Source: Shewanella pealeana ATCC 700345 (lineage in GTDB: Bacteria > Pseudomonadota > Gammaproteobacteria > Enterobacterales > Shewanellaceae). From it: DNA of 64,000 bases. The position numbers and the translations under genes were made by a program. The number at the start of each line of letters is the position of its first letter. Within the stretch, counting starts at the first letter, position 1. Where the stretch lies: contig NC_009901.1 in NCBI RefSeq assembly GCF_000018285.1, positions 62,001 to 126,000 of the forward strand, given 5' to 3'. Under the pieces are notes generated by a model. The model saw only the letters and a list, made by a program, of their open reading frames with translations. It was not told the origin of the DNA and did not search any database. Below, piece by piece: positions 8,541 through 16,368 of the stretch.

Positions 8541-9397
8541 TAGCTTTGTTGCTCCGCTAACCAGCGTTCGAGCTCGATAAATGAGGGACGGTTTTCTATT
8601 TGAATCTGTTTACGGCCTGCATCGATAGCTATCATAGGCGGCTTGCCTTTAGCAAATGCAGCCAGCATTGCAGCAACACAACGTAATTGAGCCGACTTTC
8701 GCTCCACTAAATGTTCAAGCGCTTTGGCTATTGGATCGAATAAGCAGTAACAGGCAAAAATCCCGATGAAGGTACCGACTAGTGCTGCAGAAACTTTCAC
8801 GCCTATCATGGTGATTGGGCCATCGATGCTCGACATGGTGATGATAATTCCCATTACGGCAGCGAGGATGCCGAATCCTGGCATGGCTTCAGCAATTTTG
8901 GCAATCGCATGTGAAGGACGCATGCTGTCCTCCTCAATGCGGTGGATCTCTTCTTCAAGAATATGTTCTAAATCATGAGGTGAGATCTTGCCCATTGACT
9001 GTAAGCGGAGATTATCAATAAGGAAATTCAGTACATTTGGATGTTCAAGAATCGCTGGATACATGAGGAACAGTGAGCTCTCTCTTGGCTTTTCAACGTG
9101 GTCGTCGATAACCTTTAGTCCCTGCATTTGAATTTGAGTCATTAGCATAGACATAAGCCCAAAGAGTTGCGGATAGAGTTCTGGGTCTTCTTTCTCTACT
9201 TTTAAGATCTCTTTAAGCTGTTCTACCATTACGATGAGAACAGGCTTTGGGGTGGCAATGACTAATGCCCCCAGACCGGCGCCAAAAATAATCAGAATTT
9301 CAGCTGGTTGCCATAGCGCGAGTAATACGCCGCCAGCCCACATATAACCACCAAACACAGATAACAGAATTATCACTAACCCTATAAGTTTACTCAT
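8540..9397 (-). CDS. lafT: Lateral flagellar stator subunit LafT (MotA family)
   Basis: 285 aa with four hydrophobic segments: two near the N-terminus (about 2-22 and 31-53), and two around 165-190 and 200-220. Between them lies a cytoplasmic loop with HPNVLNFLIDNLRL, where the charged residues of MotA contact FliG. MAEAMPGFGILAAVMGIIITM-type sequence marks the conserved third membrane segment. It forms the ion-conducting motor ring with LafU, directly downstream and touching it. It ends the operon fliD to lafU with the sigma factor upstream. Confidence 0.93.
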   Translation of the reverse strand: MSKLIGLVIILLSVFGGYMWAGGVLLALWQPAEILIIFGAGLGALVIATPKPVLIVMVEQLKEILKVEKEDPELYPQLFGLMSMLMTQIQMQGLKVIDDHVEKPRESSLFLMYPAILEHPNVLNFLIDNLRLQSMGKISPHDLEHILEEEIHRIEEDSMRPSHAIAKIAEAMPGFGILAAVMGIIITMSSIDGPITMIGVKVSAALVGTFIGIFACYCLFDPIAKALEHLVERKSAQLRCVAAMLAAFAKGKPPMIAIDAGRKQIQIENRPSFIELERWLAEQQS

Positions 9398-9411
9398 ACT
9401 ACCTCACGTAT

Positions 9412-10134
9412 TTACCGCTCCCATTCTTGATAGATCTGCTGAAGTTGTTTCACTGCGTGTTTGTGCAGCTGGCAAATACGTGTCTCAGTCAGTCCTAATG
9501 TTGCGGCGATTTCTTTTAAATTGAGTTCATGCTGATAGTAAAGCGACAGAATTATCTGTTCTCTTTTGTTTAATTTTAAAATAGCTTGGAATAACGTTTC
9601 TTTTGTTGAAAATTGCTCCAACATGTCACTTTTATCTTCAAAGTGTCCGCCGTCACCAATGAGTTCGTCCAAGCTACGCATCGATTCAGACTGAGATGCA
9701 AATAGGCGTTCTCGATACTCCACTTGGCTAAGTCCCATAGATTGTGCAACCTCCAAATCAGTGGGTTCTCGCTTTAACGAACGAGTGAGTTTTCGTACCA
9801 TATCGTTAAGTTCGTGGGCTTGCTGCCTAACGGGACGTGGCCGCCAATCTTGGCGGCGTAGCTCGTCTAGAATCGCGCCACGAATACGTTGTCCTGCAAA
9901 AGACAAAAAGCCATTGTCGTACTCACCTGGGTAGCGACGGGCTGACTCTAATAGCGCCATCATGCCTATCTGTTCCATATCTTCTATCGCGAGCGCAATA
10001 CCACAATGGCTTCTAAGTTGAGATACGGAACGCTTAACTAAAGGGAGGTATTGCTTCATCACCTGACTTTCGGCGAGACGGTTAATCGCAACTTCTTCAG
10101 CAGCTTCTTGATAGGCAGATAGTGCAGTGTTCAT
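9412..10134 (-). CDS. lafS: Flagellar sigma factor LafS (sigma-28, FliA family)
   Basis: 240 aa. Region 2 (LRSHCGIALAIEDMEQIGMMALLESARRY, then FAGQRIRGAILDELRRQDW) and region 4 (LKLNKREQIILSLYYQHELNLKEIAATLGLTETRICQLH) are typical of FliA. It should direct late promoters of this system such as that of the flagellin gene, and be held in check by FlgM encoded at 26187. It sits between fliL and lafT, the order seen in lateral systems of Vibrio parahaemolyticus. Confidence 0.92.
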   Translation of the reverse strand: MNTALSAYQEAAEEVAINRLAESQVMKQYLPLVKRSVSQLRSHCGIALAIEDMEQIGMMALLESARRYPGEYDNGFLSFAGQRIRGAILDELRRQDWRPRPVRQQAHELNDMVRKLTRSLKREPTDLEVAQSMGLSQVEYRERLFASQSESMRSLDELIGDGGHFEDKSDMLEQFSTKETLFQAILKLNKREQIILSLYYQHELNLKEIAATLGLTETRICQLHKHAVKQLQQIYQEWER

Positions 10135-10145
10135 AGCATAGCCTT

Positions 10146-10601
10146 CTATTGAATAATCATTCGAGTAAACAGCACTTCTTCTAACTCTATATTGAAGTCA
10201 TTTTGTGCTAGCACTGCAGATAAGATACTGTGGGCTTCTTTTTGTAATGGCTCAAATCGTTTGGTGTCATTTAACTCATTGAAATGTTTGGTTGAAAACA
10301 TTTTCATTAATGAGTTTTTGATCACTGAGTCAGCTTGAGTTAAGGTGAATTTTGCATCTTTCGAGCGAGTCTTGATTGCAAGTTCCAGCAATAAGTAGTG
10401 CGAATACTCATCACCTTGAATAGAGATGACAAATTTATCGAGAGGGTAGAACTTTGCGGCCTCTATTTCGGGCTCTTGCGGGCCGAATGGTTCGCCAATT
10501 AGGGTGGGGGATTGCCAACCAACCCAGAATGTTGCACCTGTCCAAGTCAGAAAAAGCAAAACGAGAGCGAGTCTCTTGCCTTGTTTGTTCATCGACGCCA
10601 T
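10146..10601 (-). CDS. fliL: Flagellar basal-body-associated protein FliL (LafF)
   Basis: 151 aa with one membrane segment (about 11-29) and a periplasmic FliL domain containing FVISIQGDEYSHYLLLELAIKTRS. FliL surrounds stators at the motor and supports torque, often in swarming. The start at 10601 (MASMNKQ) has AGGAGAAA just upstream; ATG at the fourth codon is possible. It is 14 bases after fliK and 11 bases before lafS. Confidence 0.82.
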   Translation of the reverse strand: MASMNKQGKRLALVLLFLTWTGATFWVGWQSPTLIGEPFGPQEPEIEAAKFYPLDKFVISIQGDEYSHYLLLELAIKTRSKDAKFTLTQADSVIKNSLMKMFSTKHFNELNDTKRFEPLQKEAHSILSAVLAQNDFNIELEEVLFTRMIIQ

Positions 10602-10615
10602 GAGTTTCTCCTAAA

Positions 10616-11788
10616 TTATGCTAACAGATCCACGTGATCTTGTTGTTGAGAGTGGCTGTTAAAAGACGTTTCTGTTCCATTGTTTGTCGCGGCAGCAATA
10701 GCGAAGTCAGACGCTTGTGTATCTTGCTTTTGAGGGCGGTCATCCTGACTAATATCGACATCAATCTGACCACCATGATCCATTGCTAGCTCGGCGCGTA
10801 ATCTATCTAGGCCCATTAATAGAGCGTCGCGCACCGATGAGTTCGCGGCATGCATTTGAATGTGTAAGCGATCACCGTCTAAGCGTACATTGAGCTCAAC
10901 CTTACCTAGCTCGGGCGGATCGAGCCTGATTTCGGCCTGCTTAATTTGTTGATCGATTTGAAACTTCAATTGCTCTCGTAGAGGAGATAGCATCTCATGA
11001 GCTTGTTGCAACAAAGGAGCTGTCTGAGAAACCGCAACCGGTCCCCACTGTGCGACAGCTGTTTGCGAACGAGTACTCGATGCCAAAATCTGGTTAACAG
11101 AGTCAACAATGTCTACGGAAGCGGTATCGGTTATTGATGCTTGCAGTGGCGAGTTCATTGCTTGAAATAAACTCTGGCTCATCATGGTGTCACTCTTTAG
11201 CGTTCCAGTTTGCTGAGGCAAGCTAGTCTGGGGCGTGACAGAGTTAGCCTGGGATGACAACTGTTGGTAGCTGCTCGTCGAAAGCGAGTTTGTCTGTGCT
11301 TGCCCTGTTCCCTGTGATCCAATCGACAGGTTTACAGCTTGTGCGCTAGAGTATTGTGAGCTTGGGGGCGCTGTTGACAGCTTAGGGGCGAGCGGTGAGC
11401 CTTCCAAAAACGGTAAAGCCTGTGCACTCGTATCCTGAGCCGCAGTTAAGCCAGTCGTTAAGTTAGCAACAGACTGAGTTTGCAAGGATGCTGGTGGCTG
11501 CTGTCCATAATGGCCTGCAGAAAACGAAGTTGTTGCGTTTTTCTGAGCTGAGAAGGCTGAACCCGTTGAGGTTGCTGCCAATAACCCAGGTGGTATTTGA
11601 CTCAGTTGACTTGCGTCAGTGGTGTCAATTGAAGCGAAAGCCAACGAGAACGGCAATACGTCCGCTTGATGTTGTTCAAGCGGGTCGTCATTGTGATTAC
11701 AGCTATGGCTTTTTATTTGCGTTGATAGTTGACCGCTAGTCGTTGACGCTTGAGCTGTGCAGCCTGATAAAACCGAGTTATTAATCAT
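10616..11788 (-). CDS. fliK: Flagellar hook-length control protein FliK (LafE)
   Basis: 390 aa. The N-terminal two-thirds is a low-complexity Ser/Gln/Thr-rich ruler-like region with no hydrophobic segment. The C-terminal domain has the diagnostic LRDPPELG-type motif (RLDPPELGKVELNV) that contacts FlhB and switches export specificity. The frame is open to 11806, but ATG 11788 is chosen because it overlaps the fliT stop in an ATGATTAA junction typical of coupling. It would be exported during hook assembly. Confidence 0.85.
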   Translation of the reverse strand: MINNSVLSGCTAQASTTSGQLSTQIKSHSCNHNDDPLEQHQADVLPFSLAFASIDTTDASQLSQIPPGLLAATSTGSAFSAQKNATTSFSAGHYGQQPPASLQTQSVANLTTGLTAAQDTSAQALPFLEGSPLAPKLSTAPPSSQYSSAQAVNLSIGSQGTGQAQTNSLSTSSYQQLSSQANSVTPQTSLPQQTGTLKSDTMMSQSLFQAMNSPLQASITDTASVDIVDSVNQILASSTRSQTAVAQWGPVAVSQTAPLLQQAHEMLSPLREQLKFQIDQQIKQAEIRLDPPELGKVELNVRLDGDRLHIQMHAANSSVRDALLMGLDRLRAELAMDHGGQIDVDISQDDRPQKQDTQASDFAIAAATNNGTETSFNSHSQQQDHVDLLA

Positions 11789-12104
11789 AAGCACCACCAC
11801 TGACACTGGTCAGCTGATAAGCCGCTAGACCGTCTTGTTGCTGCTTAAATTGATTCATCTCTTGCCCTAACTGATCTTTTGCTTGTACTAATTGCTGTAA
11901 TACCTGTTTATGGGTGGCGGCTAACGATTGACGCGCAGCGAGCTGCGAGTGGCAACTCGGTTTGCCAGCTTTGGTTAATACTTCAATTAATTTTGCATTC
12001 ACTTTGGCTAACTTTTCCCAGTCTTGGGCGTGAGCATGGAACAACAGCGCTTTTTCAAACTGTTGCCATTGCTCAATTGAGATTAGCCCAGCCTTCTCTG
12101 ACAT
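11781..12104 (-). CDS. lafD: FliT-like flagellar export chaperone (LafD)
   Basis: 107 aa, alpha-helical, Gln- and Ala-rich, no membrane segment. It is called by position between fliS and fliK, the place of lafD in Vibrio lateral clusters, and by small size and helical content, as FliT sequences diverge strongly. It starts 32 bases inside the end of fliS. The presumed role is to chaperone the filament cap FliD. I cannot show a diagnostic motif. Confidence 0.6.
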   Translation of the reverse strand: MSEKAGLISIEQWQQFEKALLFHAHAQDWEKLAKVNAKLIEVLTKAGKPSCHSQLAARQSLAATHKQVLQQLVQAKDQLGQEMNQFKQQQDGLAAYQLTSVSGGAYD

Positions 12105-12453
12105 CGGTAATGACCTTAGTGATGGGTTTTAGGGCGGCAACGCTGTTTTCAACGCTAGCGATAACCAGTTGGCGACTGCAATAGTCATAGAGGCGATTTA
12201 GCGTAAATGCGACTTCGGCGCCATTTTCAAGATCTAGCATGGAATCGAGCCCATGTACGATGTTGAGGCATTTGTTGATACTTTGACCTTTTTCCTCATA
12301 GCTCTTACGTTGCATAAATCCTGCTGTGCGCTCTATCTCTTCTAACAATCCATCCAGCAGCATACGCACCATCTCGTGAGGGTTAGCTGCAGCAGCCCTA
12401 GCATTTAGCGAGGTCTGTTTGTAAGCATTAAAGGGGTCGTGCTCGTTCAACAT
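12073..12453 (-). CDS. fliS: Flagellin export chaperone FliS (LafC)
   Basis: 126 aa. The N-terminal NAYKQTSLNARAAAANPHEMVRMLLDGLLEEI is the FliS signature, followed by a four-helix bundle with LDLENGAEVAFTLNRLYDYCSRQL. FliS binds the C-terminal helix of flagellin and delivers it to the export gate. The gene is 13 bases after fliD and overlaps fliT. Length matches the family. Confidence 0.9.
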   Translation of the reverse strand: MLNEHDPFNAYKQTSLNARAAAANPHEMVRMLLDGLLEEIERTAGFMQRKSYEEKGQSINKCLNIVHGLDSMLDLENGAEVAFTLNRLYDYCSRQLVIASVENSVAALKPITKVITDVREGWANLN

Positions 12454-12466
12454 TTATAGTATGTCC

Positions 12467-13885
12467 TTAATAAAACAGCGCGCTTGAAGACTGAAGTTGG
12501 CTAATGGTTGCTTCCATAGCTGTGAATTGGGCTAGATAGATTTGGTATCTTTGCTCCATCTGTCTATCGTGATTATCCATGCTGGTTTCGACTCGTTCGA
12601 TCTGCATTTCAAGGTTATCTTTCTTGAGATCCATCGAGCCTTGAAATTGAGTGAATGGCTCGATGATTTTGTCGAGCTTATCGACATAGCTGCCCGTGTC
12701 GGTAAACATGTCCTGCACGGCATTAGGGTTATCTTTTAACGCTTTAGATAGTTTCTCACTGTCGACATCGAGCTTGCCATCGCGGCCGAATTCAACACCA
12801 ATATCTGATAAGCGCATGCCGTTAGGTGCAGCGTCAAAGATGGCATCGCGCATGTTCTGTTGCAGCATGCGAATACTAGAGTCGCCCTTAAGTACGCCTA
12901 GTTGATCTTCGGTGATTGAAGAATTACTGTCATCTTCATCGTCTTCTTTATCTTCGTCTTCCTTATCTTCATCACTATTGTCATCTTTATCGGCATTTTC
13001 TTGGTTCAGCTCATCTAAAGCTTCACTGCCCATAGAGCGGGTTAATTTGTTGATTTCATCCATCAAGTCATTAAAGATATCGACGAAGTCTTCGATGGCC
13101 TGCTCACTAGCATCGGTATCAGACTCAATTTTGATGTTGCTGCTTTCACCTGGTTTATGAGCTTTATTCAGTTCGATAGAGACGCCATCGATGACATTGA
13201 CTAAGTTATTGCTGCTGCTGACGATATCGATGCCATTAAGGTTTACTTTGGCATCTTGTGCGGCACGGCGCTCGGTCATGCCCCAATCTTTGGCGCCCGT
13301 ACCATCCATAGGATCCATGGTGACACTGATATTGTTAGCGGCTCCAGTCTCTTTAGAGGAGAGCATTAACTCAACTTGGCCACCGGTGCGTACCAACGAT
13401 GCCTGCACTCCAGGGTTACCAGAGTGGGAGTTAATCATGCCAGTAAGATCTTTAACTGTCGCGGTGCCACCGGCATTGAGCTTAGACATGTCGAGGCTGA
13501 TGCTGTCACTTGGATCTGAGCCGAGCTGGATATTAATAACTCCAGTAGTCGGAAGTAGGCTGTCCTCGCTAGCAAAGCTTTTAGTCACTTGATGCGCTTG
13601 CGCTAGCTGCTCAATATGCAGGTCATAGTCACCCGTTGGTGCGCCACTTTCGACAGAAATGGAGGCATTATCATCGCTGACCGATGAGGTTTTACTTTCG
13701 AAAGCATCACCGTCAATCGCTTCCAGCTTGCTACTCATAGAGTCTAAGCTGCGCTCTAAGATCTTATAGGCATCAAGCTGCGCTTCATACTTAGTCATAT
13801 TGCTTTTGAAAATCTGATCTTTGCCTGCACGCTCTGCGACAATAAGCTGTTCGGCGAATGTGGCGCCACCCATACCTGAAATCAT
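12467..13885 (-). CDS. fliD: Flagellar filament cap protein FliD (LafB) with acidic insert
   Basis: 472 aa. The N-terminal domain (MGGATFAEQLIVAERAG, about residues 4-20) and C-terminal helices (about 415-472) are of the FliD cap family. At about 290-325 there is an unusual Asp/Glu/Lys-rich run with repeated DEDK and EDKED units, not part of the usual fold. FliD folds flagellin monomers at the filament tip and can adhere. It opens the fliD-fliS-fliT-fliK-fliL-lafS-lafT-lafU-PilZ unit, with a sigma-54 type promoter at 13911 and a GGAGGAGC ribosome-binding site. Confidence 0.88.
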   Translation of the reverse strand: MISGMGGATFAEQLIVAERAGKDQIFKSNMTKYEAQLDAYKILERSLDSMSSKLEAIDGDAFESKTSSVSDDNASISVESGAPTGDYDLHIEQLAQAHQVTKSFASEDSLLPTTGVINIQLGSDPSDSISLDMSKLNAGGTATVKDLTGMINSHSGNPGVQASLVRTGGQVELMLSSKETGAANNISVTMDPMDGTGAKDWGMTERRAAQDAKVNLNGIDIVSSSNNLVNVIDGVSIELNKAHKPGESSNIKIESDTDASEQAIEDFVDIFNDLMDEINKLTRSMGSEALDELNQENADKDDNSDEDKEDEDKEDDEDDSNSSITEDQLGVLKGDSSIRMLQQNMRDAIFDAAPNGMRLSDIGVEFGRDGKLDVDSEKLSKALKDNPNAVQDMFTDTGSYVDKLDKIIEPFTQFQGSMDLKKDNLEMQIERVETSMDNHDRQMEQRYQIYLAQFTAMEATISQLQSSSALFY

Positions 13886-13910
13886 TACGCTCCTCCAAAA
13901 TTGCTATTAA

Positions 13911-13925
13911 GCAATCCATGTGCCA
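13911..13925 (-). promoter_or_regulatory. Sigma-54 (RpoN) promoter of the fliD operon
   Basis: On the minus strand the sequence reads TGGCAC-N5-TTGC, with GG and GC separated by exactly 10 bases, a full match to the -24/-12 consensus. The -12 element is 26 bases from the fliD ATG, leaving a leader of about 15 bases with a GGAGGAG ribosome-binding site. LafK, encoded at 32655, is the obvious activator. Confidence 0.8.
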
Positions 13926-14154
13926 TTAATTTAAGAACTGTTAGTTGTTGTTAGTTAAGTGTTTATTCTTTTTTTGTAGTGAGCGCCTAACACTCGGTTT
14001 CCGTTGTTAACTACTGACGGGAAGTCTTGCTTCCGCCTATCAAGAGTTACTGCATCGAGTCAAGGTTATGCGCTTGCCTATAGCTTGATTAAGGCGACCT
14101 AACTACAGGCTTGCTAAAGCTATGGGGCTGGAATTTATAAGATAAACGGCAAAA

Positions 14155-14176
14155 AAAAGGGCCGTGAGGCCCTTTT
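14155..14176 (-). terminator. Rho-independent terminator of the flagellin gene
   Basis: Nine-base stem AAAAGGGCC / GGCCCTTTT with a 4-base loop, followed on the minus strand by a run of eight T. It lies 26 bases past the flagellin stop and isolates the flagellin transcript from fliD. Confidence 0.92.
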
Positions 14177-14201
14177 AAAAAAGTGTGGAGAAAGTAAGGG
14201 A

Positions 14202-15020
14202 TTAACCCAATAGACCCATAACCAAACCAGTATTTTGGTTTGATGAAGATAGAATGTTGGTACCAGCTTGTACTAATAACTGGTTCTTACTCATAGCTGC
14301 AGTTTCTGAAGCGAAGTCGGCATCCATGATACGGCCAGCAGCCGCTTTAGTGTTCTCGGTAACGTTAGTTAGGTTAGATGCTGTGTGACCAAGACGGTTA
14401 ATGTTAGCACCTAGGTCAGAACGCATTGAGCCAACGGCGTCAATAAAGTCATCGATTTCACCGATTTGAGCACCAAGAGTAGAAGCTTTAACGCCTGATA
14501 ATGTTGCAATTCCAGATCTAATGCCCGTAATGCCAGAAGCGCCGCTAACAGTTAGGGTTTCACCTGAACCTGCACCGATTTGGAAGCTGACATTACCAGA
14601 GATAGCGCCAAACAGATCGTTGCCCGCATAAGTAGTTTTTTCCATGATACGAGTCATTTCAGCAGTCAGTGCTGTGAACTCATCGTTCAGTGCAGCTCTA
14701 TCTGCAGTAGAGTTCACGCCGTTAGCTGCTTGAGTAGCCAATTCTTTTTGACGATTCGCAATAGTAGCTAGTTCATCTAGCGCACCATCGGCAGTCTGTA
14801 GCATAGAAGTTGCGTCAGATACGTTACGGTTTGCTGTTTCCATACCAGTTACGTTAGCTTCCATGCGTGAAGCAATTTGTAGGCCTGCAGCATCGTCAGC
14901 CGCGCTGTTGATACGTAGACCTGTTGATAAACGCTCCATAGCATTGCTTAGTAGGTCGTTGTTTCTGTTTACTGAGTTTTGAGCGATGTTTGACGCATTG
15001 TTAGTCATTACAGATAACAT
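14202..15020 (-). CDS. lafA: Lateral flagellin LafA
   Basis: 272 aa, a short flagellin. The N-terminal D0/D1 part (NRNNDLLSNAMERLSTGLRINSAADDAAGLQIASRM) and C-terminal part (ETAAMSKNQLLVQAGTNILSSSNQN) are conserved and needed for export and filament packing. The middle variable domain is only about 100 residues, so the outer D2/D3 region is almost absent. It stands alone between its own terminator and a 298-base leader. Only one flagellin gene is in this window. The Ser/Thr-containing centre could carry glycans made from the sugar encoded at 1-6727, which is inference. Confidence 0.94.
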   Translation of the reverse strand: MLSVMTNNASNIAQNSVNRNNDLLSNAMERLSTGLRINSAADDAAGLQIASRMEANVTGMETANRNVSDATSMLQTADGALDELATIANRQKELATQAANGVNSTADRAALNDEFTALTAEMTRIMEKTTYAGNDLFGAISGNVSFQIGAGSGETLTVSGASGITGIRSGIATLSGVKASTLGAQIGEIDDFIDAVGSMRSDLGANINRLGHTASNLTNVTENTKAAAGRIMDADFASETAAMSKNQLLVQAGTNILSSSNQNTGLVMGLLG

Positions 15021-15318
15021 GGGTGCTTCCTTTAAATTTTAATTATTTGGTTGGTGTCTTAAATAATAAAACGACATTGAATCTTAAAACTGAAGATTGA
15101 GAGTGAAAATAAAATAAATGTTTGCGTAACTAATTGTTTTATATGCTGTTAGGTGTTTGATTTTTATTGTTTGTATGAAGCTAAATAAGGGCTGGATGAG
15201 AGGGGGAACTAGCTAGTTATTAGCCGAGTATAGATAGAGAAATAGGCGGCTCATTTTACTTCTTGATCGGAGCCGTATTCACTTTTACTTGCTTGAAAGC
15301 AGATGGCAGTACCACGTC
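15021..15318. other. Leader and promoter region of the flagellin gene
   Basis: 298 AT-rich bases upstream of lafA, with an AAGGAAGC ribosome-binding site directly before the start. A sigma-28 promoter is expected but I find no TAAA-N15-GCCGATAA match. The best partial one, near 15266-15290 on the minus strand, has a spacer 2-3 bases too short. No gene is supported. Confidence 0.5.
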
Positions 15319-16350
15319 TTAGGTTAGTAAGGATGATACTTGAGAGCGTGTCATATTGGCCTGTGCCATCAGCGAGGTAATTTGCAGGCTAAATGGAGTC
15401 GGCTGCATTAGGTTGCTTAATTGACTCATGTTCGACTCTAGTTCTAACTGGGTGTCTTTTTTAAGGCTTAATTGCTGCAGCTGTTGCAGAATTTTTTGTT
15501 TACTGTCACTCAGCTCTTGTAGCTGTTGCTCTACTTTATGCAGCGACTTAGCTATCTTGGCAATAGCTTGCTTGAGTTCGGCATTGCTGCCAAAGCGCCA
15601 TTCTCTTGGATCTTGCCAGCTTAGTTCTTCATTAACCTTAATGGTTCTTGGCTCACCAGCAGGGAGGCGCTGGCCTTGACCTGTCATGAGTATGCCAGTT
15701 TGGATCTGTTGCCATTGCGACTTAGGGCTAGTAAAAATTAACTTACCCTCCTTGCTGTGGTTAGCTTTAATCTCTAGCGCTTTAAGTGAATCATTAATCT
15801 TAGTTAGCAGTTGTTGTGGTTGCTTGTTTGCCGGTAAAACAAGGCTAGTAGATTGATTGCCGACCTGGATTATCAGCCGTTCATCACGTTGTTTAGAGGC
15901 TGTTAAATCAACCGATTTTAGGCTAAAGCTATGTTGAGCTGCTGGTCTTTTGGCTGAGATAAGGTTGAGTTGGTGATCGATTAAGGGCTTATTATCATAG
16001 CTGATAGCAAGCTGGGACAGTTTATTTTGAATCAACTTACTACGAGCCGTCTGCTCAAGCATAGATTGCTCTGAGGCGCTTGAGGCAAGAGATTGCTTTA
16101 CTTGGCTTTGTAGTTGTTTAAGTAGTTGCTGAACCTGCTGTAAGCCCTGTTCTGCGACTTGTGCTGCACTAATTCTATGCTGTCCCTGAGTGACTTTAGC
16201 CCACTTGTTGTAGCTTTCTAATCTATGGGTTGGAATCGCGGCAAGCTTAGCTTTGGCCTGTTCGTTTGTTGGTTGCTGCATACCAACAGCTGGCGCAACC
16301 GTTGGGCTGCGCTGCTGAACATTAAGCGTGTCGGAAATTCCGTTGAGCAT
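15319..16350 (-). CDS. Unknown protein between flgL and flagellin (candidate lateral hook-associated protein)
   Basis: 343 aa, with no signal peptide or membrane segment. Residues about 65-115 and 260-310 are Gln/Leu-rich, heptad-like coiled-coil stretches; the N- and C-termini begin and end with helix-forming sequence, as in axial flagellar proteins. The C-terminus SLQITSLMAQANMTRSQVSSLLT resembles the end of axial proteins only loosely. It starts 18 bases beyond flgL, so it belongs to the hook-associated gene group. Lateral clusters in Vibrio carry a hook-associated gene, lafW, and this may be its counterpart; I cannot prove it. An export chaperone or a second ruler protein is also possible. 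Confidence 0.5.
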   Translation of the reverse strand: MLNGISDTLNVQQRSPTVAPAVGMQQPTNEQAKAKLAAIPTHRLESYNKWAKVTQGQHRISAAQVAEQGLQQVQQLLKQLQSQVKQSLASSASEQSMLEQTARSKLIQNKLSQLAISYDNKPLIDHQLNLISAKRPAAQHSFSLKSVDLTASKQRDERLIIQVGNQSTSLVLPANKQPQQLLTKINDSLKALEIKANHSKEGKLIFTSPKSQWQQIQTGILMTGQGQRLPAGEPRTIKVNEELSWQDPREWRFGSNAELKQAIAKIAKSLHKVEQQLQELSDSKQKILQQLQQLSLKKDTQLELESNMSQLSNLMQPTPFSLQITSLMAQANMTRSQVSSLLT

Positions 16351-16368
16351 AAAATTATTTGGGCCTGA

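Larger units (their letters stand above)
13886..14201. other. Intergenic region between fliD and the flagellin gene
   Basis: No gene is supported. It holds the fliD sigma-54 promoter (13911-13925) and the flagellin terminator (14155-14176). Between them are three spaced copies of CTTGC in a similar context (14026, 14072 and 14110), a possible upstream activator region. I found no RNA family match by eye. Confidence 0.6.

Noticed and set aside
12912..13160. Serine-rich plus-strand ORF of 82 aa
   Set aside because: It is the antisense shadow of the acidic insert in fliD, with no ribosome-binding site or context.
15265..15290. Possible sigma-28 promoter for flagellin on the minus strand
   Set aside because: The -10 has 6 of 8 matches and the spacer is 2-3 bases too short; it also lies about 250 bases from the start codon.
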